From contig JAIELY010000025.1 in NCBI GenBank assembly GCA_019752555.1, positions 1 to 64,000 on the forward strand: a stretch of 64,000 bases of DNA, written 5' to 3'. Shown here in pieces: positions 1 through 8,028 of the stretch (the stretch's first letter is position 1; each line of letters starts with the position of its first letter). Position numbers and translations under genes: made by a program. Source of the DNA: Rhabdochlamydiaceae bacterium. GTDB taxonomy: Bacteria > Chlamydiota > Chlamydiia > Chlamydiales > Rhabdochlamydiaceae. Below the pieces are notes generated by a model. The model had not been told where the DNA came from. It ran no database searches and was given only the letters and a program-made list of their open reading frames with translations.

Positions 1-55
1 GTTTCAACCACCATCCTAACCGTCCAAGCTCTTTTTCCAGGTCCCGCTTCTTCAT
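1..55 (-). CDS. Probable HicA-family toxin (mRNA interferase), N-terminal fragment cut by window edge
   Basis: Reading leftward from an ATG at 55, the open frame gives MKKRDLEKELGRLGWWLK and runs off the window. This start (basic K-R-D-L, then G-W-W about 15 residues in) is typical of HicA toxins, small dsRBD-fold RNases that usually pair with a HicB antitoxin. Only 18 residues are visible, so neither the catalytic His nor the partner gene can be checked. A TTGACT-N17-TACAAT box lies just upstream, but its expected start point would fall inside the first codons, so either the start or the promoter call may be wrong. The assignment is by motif only. Confidence 0.55.
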   Translation of the reverse strand, partial: MKKRDLEKELGRLGWWLK

Positions 56-57
56 TC

Positions 58-86
58 ATTGTACACATTTTTGTGACCAAAGTCAA
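58..86 (-). promoter_or_regulatory. Possible sigma-66/70-type promoter upstream of the HicA-like gene
   Basis: On the minus strand TTGACT (86-81) and TACAAT (63-58) are separated by exactly 17 bases. The -10 ends two bases before the presumed ATG at 55, which is uncomfortably close. The rest of 56-127 is AT-rich with nothing else recognisable. Confidence 0.35.
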
Positions 87-127
87 ATTTATAGCAGAGA
101 CAAGAATTTTCGATAAAACTTAAAACA

Positions 128-2242
128 TCATCTTTGTGGTTTCTTCTGCAACAGCAGCGCATTGAGAACGACAGATATTGAGCTCAGCGCCATCGCGATC
201 CCTGCAATCAATGGGCTGAGCAAGCCGAGAGCTGCAAGCGGAATGCCCAGGATATTGTAGCCAAAGGCAAAGGCGAGGTTTTGCCGGATCTTACGGAAGG
301 TTTGTTTAGCAAGAAGGATTGTGTGGACGACCCCATCTAGATCGGGACGCACGAGGATAACAGATGAGGATTCGAGGGCGACATCCGTCCCCGAACCAAT
401 GCCGAATCCGATGTCAGAAGAGGCAAGCGCTGGAGCGTCATTAATTCCGTCTCCTACCATTGCGGTGATCTTTTTTTGAGCCTTATATTTGTTCACCCTG
501 TCTGCTTTATGAGCGGGTAAAATCTCAGCCTCAAAACCATCGACGTTAAGCTCTTTTGCAATAAAAGAGGCAACGGGCGCTCTATCGCCGGTGAGCAAAT
601 AAACAGCGATATTGAGGGAATGCAGCGCATTAACAGCTTCTTGAGCATTCGCTCGAAGCCGATCCATCAAGAGGAAATACCCAACCGCTTTTTCTTGGGT
701 AGCAAGAACGACGATCATCCCCTCTTCTTTTGCCCAGGCGGCATCAAATGAAGAGGTATCGATTTTTTGTTCTTTCATCCAGGCGGGAGAGCCGAGGAAA
801 TAAGGGGTCGCATGAACAGATCCTCTCACCCCTTTTCCTGCGATGGCACTATAGTCTTTGACCTCTGGCAAGGGAGAAATGCGGAGCGCGGAACTAATCG
901 CAAGCGCTGCAGGATGATCTGAGTGGATGCTTAAAGCTGCTGCCAAGGGATAAAATTCTCGGGGAAGAAAGACTTGTTTTACAGTGAGCTTCCCCTCTGT
1001 AACAGTTCCTGTTTTATCAAGCAGCACAACTTGAATGTTTTGAGCTGTTTCTAACACCGCAGCTTCTTTAATAAGGATCCCTTCTTTGGCAGCACGTCCA
1101 CAGGCGACCATGATGACAGTCGGGGTTGCTAAACCTAAAGCACAAGGACAGGCAATGACAAGCACGGCAACGGCATTAATGAGGCCCTCTGTCATATTTG
1201 AGCCTATAAAGGCCCATAGCAAAAAGGTGATGAGGGCTGCTGCGAGCACACAAGGAACAAAAACTGCAGTAACCCGATCGGCAACGCGTTGGATGGGGGC
1301 TTTAGAAACTTGCGCCTTTTCAACAAGGCGGATCATGGCGCCAAGGGCTGTTTCTTTTCCGACCTTGGTGGCTTTTGCTTCTAAAAGCCCATCTCGATTC
1401 ACAGTGCCTGCAAACAAAGAGGAGCCGCTGTGCTTGACAATAGGAAGGCTCTCTCCTGTAAGCATCGACTCGTCGACAAGAGATGTGCCTTCCACAACGG
1501 TTCCGTCAACAGGAATCCTCTCTCCCGGGCGAATGGCAAAAATGGCACCCATCGGAACCTGATCCGCCGGAACTTCTGTGTATGTCTGGCCAATTTTAAC
1601 ACGGGCTTTTTTAGGCTGTAGCTGCACTAGAGCGCGCATGCCGCTGTTGGCTCGTGTTTTCGCACGGCTCTCAAACCATCTTCCCAATAAAATAAAAGAG
1701 ATGAGCAAAGCGCTTGTTTCAAAATAGAGGGGATAGTGGGCATGAGTGAAAACGGTATAGAGGCTAAAGCCAAATGCTGCACTCGTTCCAAGGGCCACTA
1801 AGGTATCCATATTGGAAGAAAAAGAGCGGAGCCCCTGCCAAGCACCCACGTAGAAACTATAGCCGCCCAAGACTTGGACAAGGCTAGCCAGAAGGACCTG
1901 CCAAAGGGGAGGAAGGGGTAGAGAGAACATATGCAAAACAAGAGGAAAGCTGCACACAAAGCAGAGGATCAACTGGATCGATTGCCAATTACGAACGGGA
2001 GGCTCTTCTTCTGGATCAAAAAGATGGGCGGGGTAACCGATTAAAGACAGCTCCCGCATCATCCGATCGGTATTGATAAGGCGGGGATCATAGGAGATGC
2101 TCGCATGTCCTGAGGCGAAATTGACGGACGCTTGTTTAACGCCGTCTAACGAGGCGAGCTTGTCTTCAATCTTTTTAACGCAAGAAGCGCAATTGATCTT
2201 TTCGATTGCAAGAGCACATTCTTGAGTGGTTTGCTGTATCAT
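128..2242 (-). CDS. copA: Copper-exporting P1B-type ATPase
   Basis: A 704-residue P1B-type ATPase that pumps Cu(I) out across the inner membrane. In order: an N-terminal heavy-metal domain with CASC (residues 18-21); hydrophobic segments from about 90; the actuator motif TGES (262-265); the metal-binding CPC (365-367); the phosphorylation motif DKTGT (Asp409); the HP pair (443-444) of the nucleotide domain; and GDGIND (597-602). The last membrane segments carry YN and M-x-L-S-S-x-x-V-V-x-N-A, the pattern of Cu(I)-selective members. There is only one metal-binding domain, so it is a compact but complete member. Its ATG lies 3 bases after the glycosyltransferase stop, so it is the last gene of the mutY-GT-copA operon. 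Confidence 0.93.
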   Translation of the reverse strand: MIQQTTQECALAIEKINCASCVKKIEDKLASLDGVKQASVNFASGHASISYDPRLINTDRMMRELSLIGYPAHLFDPEEEPPVRNWQSIQLILCFVCSFPLVLHMFSLPLPPLWQVLLASLVQVLGGYSFYVGAWQGLRSFSSNMDTLVALGTSAAFGFSLYTVFTHAHYPLYFETSALLISFILLGRWFESRAKTRANSGMRALVQLQPKKARVKIGQTYTEVPADQVPMGAIFAIRPGERIPVDGTVVEGTSLVDESMLTGESLPIVKHSGSSLFAGTVNRDGLLEAKATKVGKETALGAMIRLVEKAQVSKAPIQRVADRVTAVFVPCVLAAALITFLLWAFIGSNMTEGLINAVAVLVIACPCALGLATPTVIMVACGRAAKEGILIKEAAVLETAQNIQVVLLDKTGTVTEGKLTVKQVFLPREFYPLAAALSIHSDHPAALAISSALRISPLPEVKDYSAIAGKGVRGSVHATPYFLGSPAWMKEQKIDTSSFDAAWAKEEGMIVVLATQEKAVGYFLLMDRLRANAQEAVNALHSLNIAVYLLTGDRAPVASFIAKELNVDGFEAEILPAHKADRVNKYKAQKKITAMVGDGINDAPALASSDIGFGIGSGTDVALESSSVILVRPDLDGVVHTILLAKQTFRKIRQNLAFAFGYNILGIPLAALGLLSPLIAGIAMALSSISVVLNALLLQKKPQR

Positions 2243-2245
2243 CTT

Positions 2246-3334
2246 CTACCTAAGTTGGGCGTACACCTCTTCCATTTGCTGTAGAGTATGGGCAAGAGTA
2301 TACTTTTGCAAGACCAACTCTTTGGCCTGTGCGCCAAAGGTCTCTCGCAAAGAGGGGTCTTGACTTAAGAGAAGCACTGCTTCTGCCACTTTTTCAGGAG
2401 AAAATGTCGGCACGACAAGGCCGGTTTTCCCATGGAGACACACCTCGGGAAGACCTCCTGTCGTCGTTGTAATCAGAGGGCGCTCTAGGTAGGCTGCCTG
2501 CAGGCTTGCTTGCGAAATCCCCTCGTGTGCGGTGCTCAACAATGTGAAAATATCCATCGCAGCCATTGCAGCAAAAGGAACTTCAAGATGTCCTGTAAAT
2601 GTCACAATCCCATTTAACCCCAGCTCGCTGACCTTGGGAAGATAATCTTTAAGGTAGCCGCCTCCCACTACGACCCACTTCAAATGCTTATGCTTCTTTA
2701 GCAGCTGAGCACTTTTAAGAAAGTCTAAAATCCCCTTCCAGGAACGGACAAAACAGGTGGTGCCGATTAAGATATCGCTCTCTTTGAGGTGCAGCATCTC
2801 TCGAAACCGCAAAACCTCTTGCGGGTCTACTCGGAGCATAGCGGGATCAACGCCTGTCGGCACACAGCGGAGCCTGTGGGGGGCAAGACGCGCCTGCTTT
2901 TGGATGATCGGCATAATGCCCGAAGAGGTTGTAACCACCACATCGGCTAACATCTGATAAAGTAAAAAGCTATTGAGCCCCTTGCGGATCGAGGTAGATA
3001 AATGGCGTGTGCGGATGACTTTTTTGCGGCAAAGACGCGCTGCAATCCCTCCCATCCAAGCATCAAGAGAAGAATGTGTATTAATGAGATCAATTTTATG
3101 CTCTTTGATGATACGCAGCAATTGAGACAACACTTTAAAGGCGGCTTTTTTCTTAAACGGGATTTCATATACGGTAAATCCCTTGGCGCGGGCTTGCTTG
3201 ACAAGACCTCCGCCCATCACGACTGCTAAAACGACCTCATGTCCATTTGCGCGCATCCCTTCTGCCTCGCGCAGGATGCGAATCTCTTGACCTCCCCATC
3301 CATTTGAGCTTTCAGTATGCAAAATCTTCATCAT
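2246..3334 (-). CDS. GT4-family (GT-B fold) glycosyltransferase
   Basis: A 362-residue retaining glycosyltransferase of the Glycos_transf_1 type. The N-terminus has the GWGGQE acceptor-side loop (12-17). The C-terminal nucleotide-sugar domain has GxxxxxKG around 191-201, VVVGGGYL (221-228) and the segment from Glu271 to TTGGLPEV (291-298). The usual E-x7-E donor motif reads E-x7-Q here (Glu271, Gln279). The donor and acceptor sugars cannot be read from the sequence; a role in LPS or another cell-surface glycan is likely for the family. The start overlaps the end of mutY by 23 bases, so the two are translationally coupled. The first two codons are both ATG, so the start may be one codon later. 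Confidence 0.85.
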   Translation of the reverse strand: MMKILHTESSNGWGGQEIRILREAEGMRANGHEVVLAVVMGGGLVKQARAKGFTVYEIPFKKKAAFKVLSQLLRIIKEHKIDLINTHSSLDAWMGGIAARLCRKKVIRTRHLSTSIRKGLNSFLLYQMLADVVVTTSSGIMPIIQKQARLAPHRLRCVPTGVDPAMLRVDPQEVLRFREMLHLKESDILIGTTCFVRSWKGILDFLKSAQLLKKHKHLKWVVVGGGYLKDYLPKVSELGLNGIVTFTGHLEVPFAAMAAMDIFTLLSTAHEGISQASLQAAYLERPLITTTTGGLPEVCLHGKTGLVVPTFSPEKVAEAVLLLSQDPSLRETFGAQAKELVLQKYTLAHTLQQMEEVYAQLR

Positions 3335-4379
3335 GGACCTCCTTTAATGAGATAAGGATACGCCGGTGTCCGGCTGAAAAAGGCAGGCTGCTTAGTTTAG
3401 AATAAGAGATCCACTGATAATCGGGAATCTCAATTCGTTCCTCTGCTATCCAAAGGCTAGGAAATAAACACGCTTTGTAACGGGTAAAGGTATGGGTTGC
3501 CTGAGGCAATTTTTTTTCGAATTGAATCTTTAACTTCCACTGGCGGAGCACCTCTTGCTGCACTAAAAGAGACGGATCTGATTCAAAATAGGGAAATTCG
3601 TAGAGATCTTGCATCAATTTCCCTCGAGACCCTTTGCGAACAAGCACATGCTCGTTAGAACAAATGACGATCACTTCTCTTTTAAGATGTGTGACAGCCG
3701 CCTTGTCTCGTTTTTTGGGAAGAAGATCGGCAATCCCCTCTTTTAGACCTCTGCAAGAGGCATTTAATGGGCAGAGAAAACACTTTGGCTGGCGCATGCA
3801 AACGGTAGCGCCGAGCTCAATGAGGGCTTCAACAACCACCCACGGCTCTTCTTCAGGTAAAATCTCTTCCGCGTAGCCCCAGATTTTTTTTTGAGTTGCA
3901 GGCAGACAAACCACTTCCTCTAAAGCTGTATAACGAGAGAGCACTCTAATGACATTTCCATCGACTGCAGCAGCTCTCTTGTGAAAGGCGAAACTGAGAA
4001 TCGCTCCAATCGTATAGGGACCTAACCCAACCACTTTAGCAAGTTCCTCTCGTGTCGAGGGAAGCTCTGCTTGATGATGCTCCACTAAATAGCGGGCTGC
4101 CTGATGTAAATGACGCGCACGCGAATAATACCCGAGCCCCTCCCAAAGCTTAATCACTTCGTCAAGCTCTGCTTTTGCCAAGCTTTCAATCGTTGGGAAG
4201 CGGGCCATCCATCTCTGAAAGTAGTCAATCACCACAACAACCTGGGTCTGCTGCAGCATGACCTCGGAGATCCAGACCGCATACGGAGAGGGAGCCTCGC
4301 GCCAGGGCAGAGATCGCTTGTGCTTTTGAAACCAAGAGACAAGAGAAGATCGATCAAGGGGTAATTTTTTCATAGTCAT
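3312..4379 (-). CDS. mutY: A/G-specific adenine DNA glycosylase MutY
   Basis: A 355-residue base-excision repair glycosylase that removes A mispaired with 8-oxoG. Visible: catalytic Glu39 in SEVMLQQTQV; the helix-hairpin-helix VGLGPYTIGA (117-126); catalytic Asp140 in AVDGNVIRVLSR; and the four Fe-S cysteines 194, 200, 203 and 209. The first cysteine interval is C-x5-C, one residue shorter than the usual C-x6-C. The remaining C-terminal part matches the NUDIX-like 8-oxoG recognition domain in size. It is the first gene of a minus-strand operon with the GT4 glycosyltransferase and copA. An alternative start is the ATG two codons downstream. Confidence 0.93.
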   Translation of the reverse strand: MTMKKLPLDRSSLVSWFQKHKRSLPWREAPSPYAVWISEVMLQQTQVVVVIDYFQRWMARFPTIESLAKAELDEVIKLWEGLGYYSRARHLHQAARYLVEHHQAELPSTREELAKVVGLGPYTIGAILSFAFHKRAAAVDGNVIRVLSRYTALEEVVCLPATQKKIWGYAEEILPEEEPWVVVEALIELGATVCMRQPKCFLCPLNASCRGLKEGIADLLPKKRDKAAVTHLKREVIVICSNEHVLVRKGSRGKLMQDLYEFPYFESDPSLLVQQEVLRQWKLKIQFEKKLPQATHTFTRYKACLFPSLWIAEERIEIPDYQWISYSKLSSLPFSAGHRRILISLKEVHDEDFAY

Positions 4380-4510
4380 TAAGGGGCAAATTCTGCCGAC
4401 AGGTAAACATAGCTAGGGGAGGAGATTAATTCAAGCGTCTTTAGCTGAGCATCTTACATAATTGGCACACTGTTTGCATTCTTTACCCTATCACCCTCTA
4501 CAATTATCGG

Positions 4511-5020
4511 GTGAATATGACACACAGAAAAGATGAGCAACAAACAGAATGGAACCAATTGCATGGTTCTCTTAAAAACATTATGCAACAAGAACTTTCG
4601 TTAACACGAGAGCTGCTTGCAAATTTCCATCAAGAAGAACTCTCTCTTATGCTGCAGGATCAAGGATCATGGACTCAAATTATGCAGCAAAGAGCGCAGA
4701 TGATCGAACGTTTAAGCACCCTTCGCCTGCAAAGACAGCAAACAACAGAACAAATCATCCCCCTCGCTGAGAAAAAGGGAACCACTGCAACCTTAGATGA
4801 GATTTTGCCTCTTAATGAAGAAATCACTTATGAAATCTTCAATTTACGCGATCAACTCCTAGCTCTTACAGAACGGATCAATCGACAACAAAGCCGCAAC
4901 CAGCACCTAAGAGAGATGCCAGAGCCTCTGCATTTTATGCCTCCCTCTCCAACAGCTCTTCCTCAGCCCCCGCGGGCAAAGAGAAAAGCAAGTGTTGCTA
5001 CTTACAACATTAAAAAATAG
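4511..5020 (+). CDS. Coiled-coil protein of unknown function (FlgN-like appearance)
   Basis: 169 residues, rich in Gln, Glu and Leu, with long amphipathic helical stretches over about residues 10-130 and a Pro-rich, basic tail. The pattern (repeated hydrophobics, a 'FHQEEL' segment) resembles small secretion or flagellar chaperones of the FlgN type, but this is only a resemblance. The frame opens with GTG at 4511; an ATG two codons later (4517) is an equally good start. It sits 11 bases before the first CDP-glycerol-transferase-like gene and is probably cotranscribed with it. A TACAAT box at 4499-4504 would place transcription almost at the start codon. Confidence 0.65.
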   Translation: MNMTHRKDEQQTEWNQLHGSLKNIMQQELSLTRELLANFHQEELSLMLQDQGSWTQIMQQRAQMIERLSTLRLQRQQTTEQIIPLAEKKGTTATLDEILPLNEEITYEIFNLRDQLLALTERINRQQSRNQHLREMPEPLHFMPPSPTALPQPPRAKRKASVATYNIKK

Positions 5021-5031
5021 AATGACTAACT

Positions 5032-6150
5032 ATGAACAACCGTACAGAAAGACCTGCAGCCGGGCTTATTTATGGGCCTGACGCTCACCACATCGATCAC
5101 ATCGCTCCCTTATGTCAACTCATGGGCGCGCCTTTGATTTGTACGGAAGAGGAAATTGCGTTAAAGGCAAATCAGTATTATCCGGATCTCGAGGTGATTC
5201 ACTCCAACTATATTGCAGTAGCAGATGAGCTAGTTTCCCGATGCGAGGTTCTCTTCTATTCCATTCCCAGAGCTTTATTTGATGAGATCTTTTTCTTTGC
5301 CCAAAAACTAAGACAAAAAAAAATCCACACGATCTGGTGTCCCCATGGAAATTCTGACAAAGGAAGACAAACTCCTTTTATGGAAGCACTTGGCAAAGAA
5401 GAGATCGCTTTAGTCTACGGTCCGCGCATGATCGATTTCATGAAAGAAAAAGGGGTATTTAACAATCTCAAAACACATATTGTGACAGGAAATTACCGCT
5501 ACCAATTCTATCTCGAGCATCAAGCGTTTTATGACACTCTGATCGAAAATGAGATTCTTCGCCGCCTTCCTCCTCTTGAAAAAACCCTACTCTATGCCCC
5601 CACTTGGCAAGACAGAGAAAAATCCAGCTCATTTTATGCAGCGCTTCCCTTTCTTGTTAAAACTCTGCCAGAATCTTGGAATTTGATTGTTAAACCTCAT
5701 CCGAATTTGCGCTTGCAAGATGAATTTGGCTTTGAGCGGTTGCTAGACACATATCGAGATCACCCGCGGGTGCTTTTTCTCGAAGATTTCCCGCCGATCT
5801 ACCCTCTTCTTAATATTGCAGACATCTACATCGGTGATTATTCTTCAATCGGTTATGATTTTTTGACCTTCAAGCGCCCTTTGTTTTTTTTAAATCAAAG
5901 GGATAAAGACGCCGAAAAAGATCCAGGCCTTTACCTCTATCGCTGCGGCACTTGCATTAACCCATCTGAATACCCGCAGATCTACCAAAAAATTGCCGAT
6001 TTTGAGAGTTTTGAGCTGCGCGACTTTGCAAAAATCCAAAGCCAAGTTTATGATCAGACCTTCGGACCTACCAAAAACCTTGAGCAGCTACGCAAGGAAA
6101 TTAAGCAAAGCTATTCGCTGTTTCCCGAATCGGATTGGAACTTTTTTTGA
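5032..6150 (+). CDS. CDP-glycerol glycerophosphotransferase-family protein (first of tandem pair)
   Basis: 372 residues. Motifs match the TagB/TagF-type family (PF04464): CPHGNSDKG near residue 103, LYAPTW near 186, and IYIGDYSSIGYDF near 264-276 followed by RPLFFLN. In Gram-positive bacteria this family moves glycerol phosphate from CDP-glycerol onto wall teichoic acid or a linkage sugar; other members modify capsules or LPS with polyol phosphates. No membrane segment is visible, so it is probably cytoplasmic or peripheral. Its stop overlaps the ATG of the next, paralogous gene (TGATG), which implies translational coupling. No CDP-glycerol synthetase (tagD) is seen nearby. The substrate is inferred from the family only. 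Confidence 0.8.
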   Translation: MNNRTERPAAGLIYGPDAHHIDHIAPLCQLMGAPLICTEEEIALKANQYYPDLEVIHSNYIAVADELVSRCEVLFYSIPRALFDEIFFFAQKLRQKKIHTIWCPHGNSDKGRQTPFMEALGKEEIALVYGPRMIDFMKEKGVFNNLKTHIVTGNYRYQFYLEHQAFYDTLIENEILRRLPPLEKTLLYAPTWQDREKSSSFYAALPFLVKTLPESWNLIVKPHPNLRLQDEFGFERLLDTYRDHPRVLFLEDFPPIYPLLNIADIYIGDYSSIGYDFLTFKRPLFFLNQRDKDAEKDPGLYLYRCGTCINPSEYPQIYQKIADFESFELRDFAKIQSQVYDQTFGPTKNLEQLRKEIKQSYSLFPESDWNFF

Positions 6151-7205
6151 TGAAAGCCGTTACCCTTTTAACAGGCCCGAGCACACATCTCGATCATATC
6201 GGGATCTTAAGCTCCCAGCTTGAAATCCCCTTGATTGTTACAGATGAAAAAACGCATGAATTAGCTAAAGCCTTTTACCCCCAGTTTGATGTTCATTTTT
6301 ACGAGATGAGCGCGCTTTCCTATGAGATGCTTGCCTCCCACTTTGATTTGATCTTTCAATCGGGAAGATCTTGGACAGCTAGGATCCAACCGACCATCGA
6401 ACTTCTTTTTGGGAAAAAAATGCGAATGGTGTTTTGTCCTCATGGCAACTCAGACAAAGGCCATTCTTTTCGCAACCATCCTGAGCAGGATCTTTATCTT
6501 GTTTATGGCGATCATCTCTTTGACCATTTAAAGAAAACAGGCGCTCTTGAAACAATCAAAAAGGTCTTTTACACAGGCAATTACAGGCTGCTTTTCTATA
6601 AACAGCACAAAGACTTTTACGATGCTCTCGTAGAAACGCATGTATTTTCCCATTTTCTTGAACCAAAACCGACGATACTCTACGCCCCTACCTGGCTGGA
6701 TGAAGAAGGTCCCTCTTCTTTTTTTGATGAGACGGATGCTTTAATTGACCAACTTGGAACCGACTACAACCTCGTGATTAAGCTCCACCCCTTTTTAGAA
6801 CAATCCCACCCAGAACGGGTGTTTCAAATCATCGATCGACATCAGCACCACCGCTCAGTGCGTTTCTTAACCGATTTTCCGCCCATTTACCCTCTTTTAG
6901 CGCGCTGCGATCTGTACATCGGCGACTTCTCTTCTGTGGGCTACGATTTTTTAGCTTTCAATCGACCTTTGTATTTCTTTAATCCATTAAGTGAAACTAC
7001 AGCGCCTCCCTCATGTCTATTTCGCTGCGGAATCCAAATCCCAACACAACAAAAAAAGCGATTAAAAGCCTTTCTCGAAGAAACGCGGATGCACGCAGAA
7101 TGTGATTTTGCTAAAGCGCGCAATGAAACCTATGCGTATGCTTTTGGAAAGGAAAAGGATCTTAAGGATCTGCGAGAAGAGATTTGGAACTATGTTCTGA
7201 AATAG
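6150..7205 (+). CDS. CDP-glycerol glycerophosphotransferase-family protein (second of tandem pair)
   Basis: 351 residues when started at the ATG at 6150, which shares one base with the upstream TGA. A longer TTG start at 6135 is possible but less likely. It keeps the same motifs as its neighbour in the same order: CPHGNSDKG near 96, LYAPTW near 177, and LYIGDFSSVGYDF near 253-266 followed by RPLYFFN. It is a clear paralogue from tandem duplication, now diverged. The pair may act in sequence (primer and polymerase roles) or on different acceptors; the sequence does not decide this. Two hairpins follow the stop. Confidence 0.8.
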   Translation: MKAVTLLTGPSTHLDHIGILSSQLEIPLIVTDEKTHELAKAFYPQFDVHFYEMSALSYEMLASHFDLIFQSGRSWTARIQPTIELLFGKKMRMVFCPHGNSDKGHSFRNHPEQDLYLVYGDHLFDHLKKTGALETIKKVFYTGNYRLLFYKQHKDFYDALVETHVFSHFLEPKPTILYAPTWLDEEGPSSFFDETDALIDQLGTDYNLVIKLHPFLEQSHPERVFQIIDRHQHHRSVRFLTDFPPIYPLLARCDLYIGDFSSVGYDFLAFNRPLYFFNPLSETTAPPSCLFRCGIQIPTQQKKRLKAFLEETRMHAECDFAKARNETYAYAFGKEKDLKDLREEIWNYVLK

Positions 7206-7225
7206 ACCTCGCTGCAAGCGAGGTC
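7205..7225. terminator. Perfect 9-bp hairpin after the glycerophosphotransferase pair
   Basis: GACCTCGCT (7205-7213) and AGCGAGGTC (7217-7225) form a perfect 9-bp stem with a 3-base loop, starting at the last base of the stop codon. There is no strong T-tract, so it may stabilise mRNA 3' ends as much as terminate. Confidence 0.6.
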
Positions 7226-7234
7226 GTTCTACGA

Positions 7235-7257
7235 ATGCGCTAAAGATTTTAGCGCAT
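7235..7257. terminator. Second perfect hairpin between convergent genes
   Basis: ATGCGCTAAA (7235-7244) and TTTAGCGCAT (7248-7257) form a perfect 10-bp stem with a 3-base loop. It lies between the plus-strand gene ending at 7205 and the minus-strand repeat gene ending at 7275, and probably serves transcripts from both sides. Confidence 0.6.
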
Positions 7258-7274
7258 CCATCTTAAAATGAAGC

Positions 7275-7904
7275 TTAGCAAAATTCGTTTGACTGAACTT
7301 CATCTTCATTAGAATCATCCGCAGCAAATAAAGAGTCTTCCCCTTTTGCTACTTCTTCCTCATCAGCTGCATTAGCTGCAAATGCTGAATCTGTTGTTGT
7401 TGCAATTTCTTCTTCGTCAGCCGCATTAGCTGCAAACGCTGAATCTGTCGTTGCAATCTCTTCTTCATCTGCTGCATTAGCTGCAAATGCTGAATCTGTT
7501 GTTGTTGCGATTTCTTCTTCGTCAGCTGCGTTAGCTGCAAACGCTGAATCTGTTGTTGTCGCTACTTCTTCTTCATCAGCTGCATTAGCTGCAAATGCTG
7601 AGTCTGTTGTTGTTGCGATTTCTTCTTCGTCAGCCGCATTAGCTGCAAACGCTGAATCTGTCGTTGCAATCTCTTCTTCATCTGCTGCATCAGCTGCAAA
7701 TGCCGAGTCTGTTGTTGTTGCGATTTCTTCTTCGTCAGCCGCATTAACTGCAAATGCTGAGTCTGTCGTTGCAATCTCTTCTTCGTCTGCTGCATCAACT
7801 GCAAACGCAGATTCTACAGGCAGAGTCTCTTCTTGGGCATCAGCAAACACAGCAACGTTTAAAGAAAGGGCAGCTGTCATCAGAACCCAAATATTCTTGT
7901 GCAT
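7275..7904 (-). CDS. Secreted acidic repeat protein of unknown function
   Basis: 209 residues from the ATG at 7904, which has GGAGA (7915-7911) at correct spacing; a longer frame to 7940 exists but breaks the signal peptide. Residues 1 to about 22 are a signal peptide (MHKNIWVLMTAALSLNVAVFA). The rest is nine near-identical units of 17-18 residues, consensus D-S-A-F-A-A-N-A-A-D-E-E-E-I-A-T-T-(T), then one degenerate unit and a terminal Cys. The protein is extremely acidic. At DNA level the unit is 51 or 54 bp, so unit loss or gain by slippage stays in frame. No known domain is recognised. It could be a periplasmic or surface-exposed low-complexity protein. It is monocistronic and followed by hairpins. 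Confidence 0.8.
   Translation of the reverse strand: MHKNIWVLMTAALSLNVAVFADAQEETLPVESAFAVDAADEEEIATTDSAFAVNAADEEEIATTTDSAFAADAADEEEIATTDSAFAANAADEEEIATTTDSAFAANAADEEEVATTTDSAFAANAADEEEIATTTDSAFAANAADEEEIATTDSAFAANAADEEEIATTTDSAFAANAADEEEVAKGEDSLFAADDSNEDEVQSNEFC
7323..7820 (-). repeat. Tandem in-frame 51/54-bp repeats
   Basis: The coding strand holds nine close copies of a 51- or 54-bp unit. The two lengths differ by a single ACA/ACG-type Thr codon at the unit junction. Boundaries are approximate. The copies are so similar at nucleotide level that recent homogenisation or expansion is likely. Confidence 0.85.
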
Positions 7905-8028
7905 GTCGGATCTCCATTTTTTTGGATTAAATGACCCCAATTTTCTAGCCCATCTTCATTCGTAGGGGCAATTGAGGCAGTCTCGGGACATCTTAGTTTT
8001 CTATAGAAATTTTCGCAAACACAAAGGT

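Noticed and set aside
1086..1562. 158-residue plus-strand frame opposite copA
   Set aside because: Antisense shadow covering the CPC/TGES region of a well-supported P-type ATPase.
7349..7804. Gln- and Leu-rich open frames inside the repeat gene
   Set aside because: They are frame-shifted readings of the same 51/54-bp repeats, with no signal peptide or Shine-Dalgarno of their own.
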